From Armatimonadota bacterium (lineage in GTDB: Bacteria; Armatimonadota; Hebobacteria; CAIYQO01), in NCBI GenBank assembly GCA_029553475.1, contig JAKPKV010000077.1:1-64000 (forward strand): DNA of 64,000 nt, in the 5' to 3' direction. The position numbers were made by a program, and so were the translations under genes. Below the pieces are notes generated by a model. The model had not been told where the DNA came from, searched no databases, and saw only the letters and a list, made by a program, of their open reading frames with translations. Shown here one piece after another: positions 1 through 8,617 of the stretch (the first letter of the stretch is position 1; each line of letters opens with the position of its first letter).

Positions 1-574
1 CCAGCTTGTAGATCTCGGTGATGCCGAGCAGCGCGGCCGCCGCCAGCACCCCGGCGGGCAGCGTGCCGTCGCGCCGGCAGGGGCCGACCACGGCGATGCG
101 CGGCACCCCGGCCACCTGCGCGGGCACCACGCTCATCAGCAGCGAGGAGGGCAGCGAGGCTTTACTGGTCGGCACGTAGCAGGCGGCGCTGTCCACCGGC
201 GTGTGGCGCTGGCCCAGCCGCAGGCCGGGCTGCAGCTCCGCGAACCAGTCGCGCGGCAGTTGGCGCTCGTGGTAGCGGCGGATATTCTCCGCCGCCCGGC
301 GCATGGCCTCCAGCACCGCCGGGTCGGCCGCGGCGGCCGCGGCGGCGATCTCCGCCTCGGTGACGCGCAGGCCGGCCAGCGTCGCCTCCGGCCAGTCGAA
401 CTGCCGGGTGAATTCCAGCACCGCGGCGTCCCCGCGCGAGCGCACCGCGGCGATGATGCCGTCCACGATCGCCTGCACGCGCGCGATATCCGCCGCTGCC
501 GGCTGCAGCGCGCGGCAGATCGCCTCGGGGCTCATCTCACTGGTGCGGAAGGTCCGCAGCGCCGTCGAATCCAT
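1..574 (-). CDS. hisD: Histidinol dehydrogenase, N-terminal part (3' end outside window)
   Basis: Zn-dependent enzyme that oxidises L-histidinol to L-histidine in the last two steps of histidine synthesis. About 191 residues are visible of the usual 430 or so; the rest lies beyond base 1. Family features are the RYHERQ segment and the run PVDSAACYVPTSKASLPSS followed by LLMSVVPAQVAGVPR, which corresponds to the conserved HisD region P-x(3)-G-x-YVPGG...YPSSVLM..PA.VAGV. Here the usual glycines before and after YVP are replaced by Ala-Cys and Thr-Ser. The ATG at 574 follows a GGGAGG ribosome site. comEA lies 75 bases upstream on the same strand. The identification is firm for the visible part. 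Confidence 0.88.
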   Translation of the reverse strand, partial: MDSTALRTFRTSEMSPEAICRALQPAAADIARVQAIVDGIIAAVRSRGDAAVLEFTRQFDWPEATLAGLRVTEAEIAAAAAAADPAVLEAMRRAAENIRRYHERQLPRDWFAELQPGLRLGQRHTPVDSAACYVPTSKASLPSSLLMSVVPAQVAGVPRIAVVGPCRRDGTLPAGVLAAAALLGITEIYKL

Positions 575-649
575 GAAACCGTGCCTCCCGCCGTTCAGTG
601 TAGCATAGCGACCGGGCGGGAGGAAAGAGGCGGGGAGGCGCATCTCCCC

Positions 650-1429
650 TTACAGCGCCGCGCACGGCCGAATCTTCTCCAGCGTCTTCGGGCCGATGCC
701 CTCCACCCGTATCAGGTCGTCCACGCTGGCGAAGGGGCCGTGTTGGCTGCGATAGTCGAGGATGCGCCGGGCGATGGCGGGGCCGACGGCGGGCAGGGTT
801 TCCAGCTCGGCCTGCGTGGCGGTGTTGAGGTGGACGATGGCCGGCGTGCGCGGGGTGGAGGACGCCCGCGCCGCGGGGGGTGCCGCTGTCGTTGCCGGCG
901 CGGGAGGCACGGCCTCGGTGGTGACCAGCGGCGCGTAGGGTTGCACGGGCGCCGTCGGCGGCAGCTTCACGGCGGCGGGCGGCATGGCGCTGCTGCGCGG
1001 GGGCGGAGGCGCGACGATCAACGGCGGGGCGGGGTGCTCGGCGCGAAGCTGCTGGTAGGCGGCGGCCGTCGGCACCTCGATGCGCGAGCCGTCAATGGCG
1101 TGGTCGGCGAGGTTCAGGGCGTCGGGCGCCCCGTCCGCGCGTGCGCCGCCGGCCGCCCGTACGGCGTCCTGCACCCGGGCGTTCGGCGCCAGCGTATAGA
1201 CGCCCGGCCGCTGCACCGCGCCCACCACGTGCACCACCGGCCCACTCTCGGCGGCGGGGGCCGCGGGCAACGGCTGCGCGGCGCCGGCGGCGCCCTGCAG
1301 CAGTGGCTCCGGCGCGCGCAGCAGCAGCCCATGCCGCTGGCGCGCGACCAACACCCCTAGCGCCGCCAGCATGGCGAGCACCAGCAGCGCGGCGACAATT
1401 TGCTCGGCACGCGAAAAATACAAGCGCAT
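650..1429 (-). CDS. comEA: ComEA-like DNA-uptake protein (SLBB + helix-hairpin-helix)
   Basis: Membrane-anchored DNA-binding protein of 259 aa, predicted to bind incoming double-stranded DNA during transformation. A single N-terminal membrane helix (residues 8-29) is followed by a Pro/Ala linker and an SLBB-like domain (about 64-120; VVHVVGAVQRPGVYTL, RVQDAVRAAGG). A long Pro/Ala-rich linker then leads to the C-terminal ComEA helix-hairpin-helix repeat (about 198-259: HLNTATQAELETLPAVGP...VDDLIRVEGIGPKTLEKI). Domain order and length match ComEA of Gram-positive and related bacteria. A TACAAT -10-like hexamer lies at 1457-1462 on the minus strand. The pilB-type ATPase and prepilin at 9.8-13.7 kb would fit the same uptake machinery. 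Confidence 0.88.
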   Translation of the reverse strand: MRLYFSRAEQIVAALLVLAMLAALGVLVARQRHGLLLRAPEPLLQGAAGAAQPLPAAPAAESGPVVHVVGAVQRPGVYTLAPNARVQDAVRAAGGARADGAPDALNLADHAIDGSRIEVPTAAAYQQLRAEHPAPPLIVAPPPPRSSAMPPAAVKLPPTAPVQPYAPLVTTEAVPPAPATTAAPPAARASSTPRTPAIVHLNTATQAELETLPAVGPAIARRILDYRSQHGPFASVDDLIRVEGIGPKTLEKIRPCAAL

Positions 1430-1737
1430 GGTCGCATCCCGTCCGAGGATATCGGCATTGTACCGCGCGCGCGTCCGCTTGAACAGTCCCCCGTGCGCGG
1501 CAACCCCGCCCGGCGCATCGTCGCGGCTGTGTCTCAGTCAGGCCCGGTCGCCGCGGAGTGCAACTCCGCGGCCCCAGTGAGGGCGATGTTCCACAGAAAT
1601 CCCGTGTCCAGGATGCCGAGGGCCTGGGCGGGAACGCGGGGCGCGCGGGGAAACCCGCGGATATCAGAAGCAGGGAAGCGCCCGCGCGCGGGGAACTAGG
1701 GGAGGCATCACCGATTCTCAATCCGGGGAGGTTTATC
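1430..1737. other. Intergenic region with a dispersed repeat
   Basis: No gene is seen between the divergent comEA and the gene at 1738. The stretch 1507-1530 is shared with 22138-22170 (CGGCGCATCGTCGCGGCTGTG). A perfect hairpin lies at 1551-1571. A GGGGAAACCCGCGG...GCAGGGAAGCGCCCGCG stretch just before the next gene resembles the upstream module described at 31221-31260. Confidence 0.6.
1551..1571. repeat. REP-like hairpin, family GCGGAGT-GCA-ACTCCGC (copy 1)
   Basis: Perfect 9-bp stem CCGCGGAGT / ACTCCGCGG with loop GCA, followed by GGCCCC. The same 17-base core recurs at 12142-12158, 41221-41237 (inverted) and 49011-49027, always between genes. Confidence 0.85.
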
Positions 1738-4700
1738 ATGCGCACGTGGCTCATCGGTCTGCTGCTGGCGGCGCTGGGCGTCGCGACGGCCGCGCTCGCC
1801 CAGGGGAAAAAGCCGGCGGTGCTCTTCACCGGCGCGCTGCACCACACCTACTTCGCCCAGCCGCTGCACGCGGAGGGCATCGAGCTGCACGTCGGCGGCG
1901 ACCTGGCGACGCTGCTGCCCACCGGCAAGTATAACGTGGTCGTGGTCACGCATGGCTTCCGCGACCCGAAAACCGTGGCGGCGCTGCGGGCATTCATGGA
2001 AGCGGGCGGCGGGGTGCTGATGACGCCGAACGTGCGCTGGGAGGTGGAGGAGTATCTGGCCACGCAGCACTTCCTCGAAGAGTACGGCGCGCACTTCACC
2101 ATGTCCACCATCCGCGAGGACGATCCCGCCAAATCGGTGCAGGCGATGTTCACCCGCCTGAACGTGGGCGTCGCGCTGCCGCCGTACGACGCCGGGGTGG
2201 CCGGCCTCCTCTACCTGGCCGGCCATTCGCAGAGCGGCATGAGCAGCCCGGTATCGGTGGAGACGGACGCCGCCTGGACGCCGGTGGTGACAGCCTCGCC
2301 CACCGCGAAGGCCGTGGGCTGGCAGGAGGAGCGGGTGAAGGACATCCTCCCCTACGTCAACGCCGAGCCGCGGCCCGAGCCGACGCTGCTCGCCATCCGC
2401 CCGGTGGGGCGGGGGTATCTGGCCGCCGTCGGCATCACGGCCGAGTGGATCTTCGCCGCGCCGAACAATTGCCCGCCCGTGCTGGATATGCTCTCCCGCG
2501 GGCGCGAGGGCAAATCGAGCAACTGGATCAAGCTTTACGCGAACCTCTTCCGCGCCATGGCCGCCCCCACGCTGGCGCAGGGCAAGGGCGGCGCGCCCAC
2601 CCCCGCCGCCGTGCTGCAGCCCCCGCCGATGGCGGCGCGGCTGGAAGGCTGGGCGGGCGAGATGCTGAAGCCGCGCGACTGGACGAAGGCGCCCCCCATT
2701 GAGGATCAGACGCAGATGCCCGGCCTCATCGGCGCGCGCTCCAGCTACTCCGGCGGCAAGGCGACGGTGGCGGAGTGGGTGGCGGCGGCGAAGGCCGCCG
2801 GCCTCACCTACCTCGTCTTCCTGGAGCCGTTGGAATTCACCACCGAGGAGAATTTCAACAAGCTGAAAGCCGACTGCCTGCAATATTCCGACGACACCTT
2901 TTACGCCTGTCCGGGCCTGTGGGGGAAAGACAGCCACTGGAAGGTGAGCATGCTCTGCTACGGCGACAACGTGCAGTACCCGCTGGCGACCATCCTCACC
3001 GCGGATCAGCACTATTTCGACAGCGACAAGACGTGGACCGAGAAGCAAATGCCGACGAAGTATATCTTCGACTACTTCTTCGAGCAGCTCGGCTACAAGG
3101 GGCAGTTCGCCTACTTCCGCCACCAGGACAACGTCATCCCGCCGTGGGAGTATAAGATGAACAACGCCTTCGTCATCTACTCCACCGAGAACGGCACGCC
3201 GCTGGACAACGCCTTCGATGCCTTCAGTTACCTCCAGGCGACGAATTTCTGCTACCACCCCACCGCGGTGTCGCTGATGGATGATCCGGCGCAGCTGCCC
3301 CGCGCGCTGCGGGAAGACTGGCGCATGGTGAACGTCGCCCCCGGCGAATTCGGCGACGGCACCTACACCGAGGAGTACGGCCAGGGCGTGGCCGCCGTGC
3401 GCAAGGTGCTCAGCCAGCAGACGGCCTGGCTGCGCCCCTTCCAATACATCACCCAGGGGCCGACCATCAACTGCTGGCGCGGACGCTGGGAGATCGTCAT
3501 CCCCTTCAGCGAGTGGTATCGCCCCGATCAGTGGCGCTACCGCGCGCGGCTGCACGTCACCAGCGAGGCCGGGCTGAAGGAGATCGTGCTGATGTCGGCG
3601 GGGCAGGTCTACGCGCGCTTCCTGCCCAACGGCGCGACGACCTTCGACCAGACCTTCGACTTCGAAAATTCGCAGCAGCGGGCGATGTATCCCATCATCA
3701 CCGACATGAACGGGAAGAAGGCCATCGGCTCGTACATCCGCAACTCGAATACGCTGTGGAACGAGTTCATCTGCGGCGACCGCTGCAACTTCCTCGCCTA
3801 CGGCATGGCGCTGTCGCAATCCGGCAAGTGGCTGCAGTTCAAGCCGGGCGGCAACGCGGTGACGCACAACAAGGGCGGCTGGCAGGCGGAGCTCTCCCCC
3901 GCCACCACGCTGACGGAAGATTTCCCCACCATGCCCATTGACGGCGCGCCGCAGGGGAATGAGACGCCGCGCTTCCCCATCTTCGTGCAAGTGGCGACGC
4001 CCGGCTACCCCGGCACCTCGGAGATCAATTCGAAGCCGGTCTGGGGCGTCTCCGGTCCCGACGTGCTGGTGGGCGGCGCCACGCTGGACCACATCATCGT
4101 GGAGAAAGGGCGCTGGGGCAACGCCTGGAGCTGGTGGAGCCCCGTGCAGCCGAACCCGTTCCTCGGCGGCGTCGGCATGCATACCGCCTTCGTGCCGCTG
4201 CCCGGCGGCCTGCGCGCCGGCTGGTATACCTTCGATGTGCGCGCGCGAAAAGACCTGCCGCTCACCGATGCCGACCTGCCTATCCGCTTCACGTACAGCA
4301 AGTTCACCGAGCTGCGCGACGGCGACGGCACGGTGTATCAGGCGGCGGACAAACTGCCGGACGTGACCGTCGGCCCCTTCGGCAAAGGCGCCTATATCCT
4401 GGTGGACGCCCCCGGCGGCCCGGCGGCGCTGTACAGCCTGGATGACAACCTCATCTACAAGCGCCGCGGCCAGGAGCTCTCCATCGGGCTGCATCCGGGG
4501 GTGGCGACGCTGCCGAACGGCGCGGCGATCACCATGAAGCTCGGCTACCTGGGCGCGCCCAGCGAGACGGACTTTCAGGTCTTCCGCCACTACTTCGCCA
4601 CGCTGGCCAACCCGCCCGTAACCGCCACCGCCCCCGTCCACGGCGACGGCATCGCCATTCACCTGGACGGCCGGCAGGGGAGCGCCGATCTCCGCATGCC

Positions 4701-5085
4701 CGACCTGAAGCTGAGCAGCTTCCTGCCGGTGGTGATGGAAGACCTGCCTCCCCATTGGGACGCGTGGATCGTCGAGCGCAACCGCCCGGCGCCGAACTGG
4801 CGGCAGATCGTCAAAGACGGCGCCACCGCCTACGCCGCGCTGCCGACCGACGGGAAGAAGGATTACTTCATCGGCTGCCCGGTGCAGGCCGGCAACCCGA
4901 ACCTGCGCATCCGCCTGTGCAACACGCTGGGCACACAGTGGGTCATCTCGCTGCATAACCCCACCAACGTCCCCATCACCACCGACGTCTGGACGGCGAA
5001 AAACTGGCCGCTCTTCACGCTGAAGAAGGCGGCCTACACCGTGCCGGCGGGCGCCAGCGTGGAGGTGGCGGTGAAGGCGAAGTAG
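1738..5085 (+). CDS. Large secreted protein with ThuA/GATase-like N-terminus and PHP-like domain
   Basis: Exported protein of 1115 aa with no assignable reaction. The ATG at 1738 follows GGGGAGG and begins a clear signal peptide (MRTWLIGLLLAALGVATAALAQ); the open frame extends upstream but has no such site. Residues 24-85 look like a ThuA/GATase1-type fold (AVLFTGALHHTYF, YNVVVVTHGFRDPKTVAAL). Residues 332-365 (GARSSYSGGKATVAEWVAAA, then GLTYLVFLEPLEFT) have the shape of a PHP domain (HxHxxxSDGxxs..e..eaA...Gl..l.itDH) without its metal-binding His and Asp. The C-terminal half is beta-rich. Related proteins are, to my knowledge, uncharacterised. The function may be glycan-related; this is inference only. 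Confidence 0.75.
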   Translation: MRTWLIGLLLAALGVATAALAQGKKPAVLFTGALHHTYFAQPLHAEGIELHVGGDLATLLPTGKYNVVVVTHGFRDPKTVAALRAFMEAGGGVLMTPNVRWEVEEYLATQHFLEEYGAHFTMSTIREDDPAKSVQAMFTRLNVGVALPPYDAGVAGLLYLAGHSQSGMSSPVSVETDAAWTPVVTASPTAKAVGWQEERVKDILPYVNAEPRPEPTLLAIRPVGRGYLAAVGITAEWIFAAPNNCPPVLDMLSRGREGKSSNWIKLYANLFRAMAAPTLAQGKGGAPTPAAVLQPPPMAARLEGWAGEMLKPRDWTKAPPIEDQTQMPGLIGARSSYSGGKATVAEWVAAAKAAGLTYLVFLEPLEFTTEENFNKLKADCLQYSDDTFYACPGLWGKDSHWKVSMLCYGDNVQYPLATILTADQHYFDSDKTWTEKQMPTKYIFDYFFEQLGYKGQFAYFRHQDNVIPPWEYKMNNAFVIYSTENGTPLDNAFDAFSYLQATNFCYHPTAVSLMDDPAQLPRALREDWRMVNVAPGEFGDGTYTEEYGQGVAAVRKVLSQQTAWLRPFQYITQGPTINCWRGRWEIVIPFSEWYRPDQWRYRARLHVTSEAGLKEIVLMSAGQVYARFLPNGATTFDQTFDFENSQQRAMYPIITDMNGKKAIGSYIRNSNTLWNEFICGDRCNFLAYGMALSQSGKWLQFKPGGNAVTHNKGGWQAELSPATTLTEDFPTMPIDGAPQGNETPRFPIFVQVATPGYPGTSEINSKPVWGVSGPDVLVGGATLDHIIVEKGRWGNAWSWWSPVQPNPFLGGVGMHTAFVPLPGGLRAGWYTFDVRARKDLPLTDADLPIRFTYSKFTELRDGDGTVYQAADKLPDVTVGPFGKGAYILVDAPGGPAALYSLDDNLIYKRRGQELSIGLHPGVATLPNGAAITMKLGYLGAPSETDFQVFRHYFATLANPPVTATAPVHGDGIAIHLDGRQGSADLRMPDLKLSSFLPVVMEDLPPHWDAWIVERNRPAPNWRQIVKDGATAYAALPTDGKKDYFIGCPVQAGNPNLRIRLCNTLGTQWVISLHNPTNVPITTDVWTAKNWPLFTLKKAAYTVPAGASVEVAVKAK

Positions 5086-5169
5086 GCCGCGCGGTTTGGC
5101 GTTCGCTACGGTATGGGATTGACCAATGGGTGCCGGCCGCCCAACATCAAGGCGCTCGGGGAGGATGCG

Positions 5170-6453
5170 ATGGCACGGACGAACCATACGCTGACGAAGG
5201 GGGAAAAGGCGCTGCTGTGGTGGGTGGCGGCGTTTGTGGCGGTGGTGATCGGCGGCGGGTGGTGGTGGCTGGATCGCAATGAGACGCCGACGGTCAGCAT
5301 CCCCGCGCCGGTGATGCCGGCGCCGAACGCGCTGGATTACTATACGGACGCGACAGCGCTGCTGGCCGACAAGCCCATCATCGAGGCGGCGATATACATA
5401 TTTAATGGCAAGACACCGCCAGGGTCGGCGCCGACAATGGCGCGCATCGAGGCGGCAGTGAAGGCGAACGAGCCGGCTATCGCCAAGTTGCGGGAGGGAT
5501 TTCAGTATCCATTTCAGGCGGAGCCTATCAGGTCATTTCATGCGCGGCAGCCGCAGTATGCGCTCTATCGGCAGATGGGGAGAACGCTTCGCGTTGACGC
5601 GGAGCTGCGCCGGCGTCGAGGTGATTACGCCGGAGCGATGCGCAGCGGGTTGGACTGTATGGAGATGGCGATCTGTAACCAGCACGGCGGCACGATGATC
5701 GCCGATCTGGTAAGTTCGTCTGTTGGATATATCGGGCGCGCACCGCTGTGGGAGATCAGTCAAACACTCACGGTGAAAGACACGCGAACGAGCTTGCGGC
5801 GCCTGGAACGGATCATCGCCAAACGCGTGACCTTTGCCGAGGTGCTGGAAGAAGAAAAGCGGTTCTACATCGCTGGTCTGATTGAAGCGTTCCGCAACCC
5901 CAAATGGCGCCAGACGCTGTATGAGGAATGGGGCGACTCGGAGACGCTGCCCCGGTGGCGGTTCTGGGTGGTCAGCAAACGTGATCTCGTTGATGATGTC
6001 ACGCGCTTCATGGATCGCTGCATCGCCAACGCGCGCCGTCCCTACGCGGCAAAACCGCCGCCGCCGCCGGCGCCCGCGAATCCGATCAGCCAGGTGTTCT
6101 GTTATCTGCCAGAGCGGGCGGCGTTCACGCATGTCCATGCGGACGTACAGGATCACCTGCTGTTGGTAACGCTGGCGCTGCGCGCCTATCGGCTGGAGCA
6201 CGGGAGGCACCCCGCCAGCTTATCCGCCCTGGTGCCCGACTACCTGTCCGCGGTACCGCGGGACGCCTTTGCGATGGCGGGCCCGCCGCGCTATAGCCTG
6301 ACGACGACGGGCTACCTGCTCTACAGCGTGGGGCCGGATGGCCGGGACGATGGCGGCGTGCCGAGCATGGATGGGCAGGAGCCGCCGAAGACGGGCAGGC
6401 GGTTGTATGCCGGCAGCAGCGGGGATCTCGTCGCCGGGGTGAACGTGCAGTAG
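5170..6453 (+). CDS. Membrane-anchored protein with GspG-like C-terminal tail
   Basis: Protein of 427 aa. The ATG at 5170 follows GGGGAGGATGCG and is preferred over an upstream in-frame ATG at 5113. One N-terminal membrane helix (about residues 13-33) precedes an extracytoplasmic alpha-helical middle. The last 110 residues resemble the periplasmic part of type II secretion pseudopilins without the prepilin leader: LALRAYRLEHGRHPASLSAL, then YSLTTTGYLLYSVGPDGRDDGG. This architecture recurs in Armatimonadota and Planctomycetota proteins of unknown role. It lies 84 bases downstream of the secreted protein and may be co-transcribed with it. Base composition is slightly less GC-rich than that of its neighbours. 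Confidence 0.75.
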   Translation: MARTNHTLTKGEKALLWWVAAFVAVVIGGGWWWLDRNETPTVSIPAPVMPAPNALDYYTDATALLADKPIIEAAIYIFNGKTPPGSAPTMARIEAAVKANEPAIAKLREGFQYPFQAEPIRSFHARQPQYALYRQMGRTLRVDAELRRRRGDYAGAMRSGLDCMEMAICNQHGGTMIADLVSSSVGYIGRAPLWEISQTLTVKDTRTSLRRLERIIAKRVTFAEVLEEEKRFYIAGLIEAFRNPKWRQTLYEEWGDSETLPRWRFWVVSKRDLVDDVTRFMDRCIANARRPYAAKPPPPPAPANPISQVFCYLPERAAFTHVHADVQDHLLLVTLALRAYRLEHGRHPASLSALVPDYLSAVPRDAFAMAGPPRYSLTTTGYLLYSVGPDGRDDGGVPSMDGQEPPKTGRRLYAGSSGDLVAGVNVQ

Positions 6454-6764
6454 CGGGCGCGCCGGCGCCTCGTCCTACCGTGTTTGCGCCACTCTTCCCT
6501 TCGCTCAAGCTATGGGGGACAAGCCGCTCTGCTGCGTGGCGCAGAAGAGCATCTGGCGCGGGGTGATATACGGCCCCACTAAACAGCGCCGTCTGTTGGT
6601 AGTGCGCCACGCAACAGCGTGGAGTGGCGCCGCCCCGGCATGGCCTATACGCGTATTTTCGCCCCCCCGGATTCGTAACGCCCCCGTCACCGCGGTGTCA
6701 TCGCGTCGTCACCTCCCGGCGGTAGGCTGTCGGTATGAGCCTACGGCAAAGGAGGACGGACACG
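6454..6764. other. Intergenic region holding a dispersed 75-bp repeat
   Basis: No gene is seen. A stretch at 6560-6635 matches 60117-60190 with only a handful of mismatches (shared core CAGCGCCGTCTGTTGGT...GTGCGCCACGCAAC). A second short inverted repeat (GCTCTGCTGC / GCGCAGAAGAGC) lies just before it. A strong ribosome site AAAGGAGG at 6748-6755 belongs to the next gene. Confidence 0.6.
6560..6635 (+). repeat. Dispersed 75-bp repeat, copy 1 (partner at 60117-60190)
   Basis: Direct match in the same orientation to 60117-60190. Conserved blocks include CGGCCCCAC, CAGCGCCGTCTGTTGGT and GTGCGCCACGCAAC. At 60 kb the partner sits inside a larger mosaic of inverted repeats. Confidence 0.8.
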
Positions 6765-7964
6765 ATGTTGGCCAACCGGATGCTGGCGCTGGCGTGCATC
6801 TTCACCCTGGCGGCGGCGGCGTGGATGTACCTGGGGCGCACGATCGTGGCGCGCACGCAGCAGACGTATACGAACATCAACTCGCGGGTGGAGGGATTGT
6901 GCGGGGCGCCGATCACCCAGCGGTCGCCGGTGGTGACGGATGCGGAGAACGCCCCCCTTGACCTGCGCAGCAGCGTCGTCACCGCGGACCTGGAGCTGGA
7001 ATACCGGCGCAAGGGGCTGCTCTGGTTCCCGGTCTACACGGTGGATTTCGACGGCACCTATACGGTGCGGAACAACGCGGCGAAGGCGCGGCCGCTGACG
7101 GTGCGCGTGCCCTTCCCGGCAGAGAAGGGGAGCCTGGACAATTTCGCGTTCACGGTGAACGGCAACGGCGACTGGGAAACGGGGCCGGATCACGCGCGGA
7201 TCACCGTGCCGGTGGACGCGGGGCAGACGGCGACCATCGCCGTGCAGTGCAAGACGCGCGGGCTGCGCACCTGGCGCTACGCCTTCGACGAGAGCGTGCA
7301 GCACGTGCGCGACTTCGCGCTCACCGTCACCACGGACACCCCAGCGATTGATTTCCCCGCCGACACGATTGCGCCGACGCGGCGCGAGGCGCGGTCCTTC
7401 ACCTGGGAATACCGCAACCGGCTCTCCGGCTTCCAGATCGGCATCGCCATGCCGGAGCGGCTGAATCCGGGCGACGTGGCGGCGCGCATCGCCTTCTTCG
7501 CGCCGCTGGGGCTGCTCTTTTTCGCCATCGTGCTGGGCACCTCGGCGCTCATCCTGCGGGTGAACCTGCACCCGATGCATATCCTCTTCCTGGCGGCGGG
7601 CTTTTTCGCCTTCCACCTGCTGTTCACCTACCTGGTGGACCACGTCAGCGTCTTCCCGTCGTTCCTCATCGCCTCCGCGGTCTCGCTGCTGCTGGTGGGG
7701 AATTACCTGCGACTGGTGGCCGGCGGGCGTTTCGCGCTGCTGCCCGGCGCCCTCGCGCAGCTCATCTACCTGGTGCTGTTTTCGTACGCCTTCTTCTTCA
7801 AGGGGTATACGGGGCTGACGATCACCATCGGCGCGGTCATCACCCTCGGCGTGCTGATGCAGCTCACCGGGCGCATGGACTGGGACGCCGCCTTCGCCCG
7901 CGGCACCGGCGCGAAGCCGCCGGTCGCCCCGCCGCCAGTGGTGGGCGGCGGCGAGGCGACGTAG
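6765..7964 (+). CDS. CreD-like inner-membrane protein
   Basis: Integral membrane protein of 399 aa. The ATG at 6765 lies 9 bases after AAAGGAGG. An N-terminal membrane helix (residues 5-24) precedes a large beta-rich extracytoplasmic domain (about 30-240). Five or six membrane helices follow (about 245-375), including HPMHILFLAAGFFAFHLLF and SFLIASAVSLLLVGNYLRL. Topology and C-terminal motifs (…HP..YLLVG......YLL...SEH......L.IA......L) match the CreD family, which in Enterobacteria is induced by CreBC and linked to colicin E2 tolerance and envelope integrity. No creBC-like regulator is nearby, so the role here is unknown. The C-terminus is a Pro/Gly-rich cytoplasmic tail. Confidence 0.72.
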   Translation: MLANRMLALACIFTLAAAAWMYLGRTIVARTQQTYTNINSRVEGLCGAPITQRSPVVTDAENAPLDLRSSVVTADLELEYRRKGLLWFPVYTVDFDGTYTVRNNAAKARPLTVRVPFPAEKGSLDNFAFTVNGNGDWETGPDHARITVPVDAGQTATIAVQCKTRGLRTWRYAFDESVQHVRDFALTVTTDTPAIDFPADTIAPTRREARSFTWEYRNRLSGFQIGIAMPERLNPGDVAARIAFFAPLGLLFFAIVLGTSALILRVNLHPMHILFLAAGFFAFHLLFTYLVDHVSVFPSFLIASAVSLLLVGNYLRLVAGGRFALLPGALAQLIYLVLFSYAFFFKGYTGLTITIGAVITLGVLMQLTGRMDWDAAFARGTGAKPPVAPPPVVGGGEAT

Positions 7965-8107
7965 CCCGGATGCGCGCGGCAGCGGTATTTTCCCGCGATG
8001 TGCGCGTGCCGCGGCAGGAGATTCGCCGGTCAGGGTGAATGAGGGATGTGTGGCGACGCGATCCGTCGCTCCGCCGCGAAACACCGCGCAAAGAGAGGAG
8101 CACACAC

Positions 8108-8605
8108 ATGGGAACACGTGGACGCGCGATCGTCGGCCTGCCGATCGAGACGCTGCTGACGGAATTGAACAAGGCTTTTGCCGATGAATGGCTGGCCTAC
8201 TACCAGTATTGGCTGGGCGCGAAGGTGGCGAAAGGCCCGATGAAGGAAGCGGTCATCGCCGAGCTCACCCAGCACGCGCTGGACGAGCTGCGCCACGCGG
8301 AGATGGTGGCGCAGCGCATCCTCCAGCTCGGCGGCACGCCGGTCACTTCCCCCGCCGAGTGGTTCACCGTCACGCACTGCGGCTACGACGCGCCCACCGA
8401 CCCTTACGTGCGCGTCCTCGTCGAGCAGAATATCACCGGCGAGCAGTGCGCCATCTCCGTCTACAAGAGCATCCTCGAGCTGACCCTGGGCAAGGATGAG
8501 GTGACCTACAACATGGCGCTGCAGATCCTCAGCGACGAAGTGGAGCATGAGGAAGACCTGCAGGCGCTGGCGGAAGATCTGGAGCTGATGCTCAGCCGGG
8601 CCTGA
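8108..8605 (+). CDS. Ferritin-like protein of the Dps-like/thioferritin type
   Basis: Four-helix-bundle iron-storage or peroxide-detoxifying protein, 165 aa. The likely diiron ligands are visible: E27 (ADEWLAYYQYW), E60 and H63 (LDELRHAEM), E112 (GEQC), E144 and H147 (SDEVEHEED). Two cysteines, C91 (THCGYD) and C114 (GEQC), lie 23 residues apart next to the ferroxidase ligands. This recalls the paired cysteines of Dps-like (DPSL/thioferritin) proteins and is not a feature of ordinary bacterioferritin or Dps. Start chosen at the ATG after AAGAGAGGAG. Its upstream region carries the GGCAGG / CGCGG module (8013-8027). Ferritin fold is certain; the thioferritin subtype is inferred from the cysteines. 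Confidence 0.82.
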   Translation: MGTRGRAIVGLPIETLLTELNKAFADEWLAYYQYWLGAKVAKGPMKEAVIAELTQHALDELRHAEMVAQRILQLGGTPVTSPAEWFTVTHCGYDAPTDPYVRVLVEQNITGEQCAISVYKSILELTLGKDEVTYNMALQILSDEVEHEEDLQALAEDLELMLSRA

Positions 8606-8617
8606 CGCGACAGGCCG

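Noticed and set aside
1708-5187. A minus-strand open frame of 1159 codons opposite the large secreted protein
   Set aside because: It is the antisense shadow of the plus-strand gene in GC-rich DNA: Arg/His/Val-rich, with no domain, signal or ribosome site.
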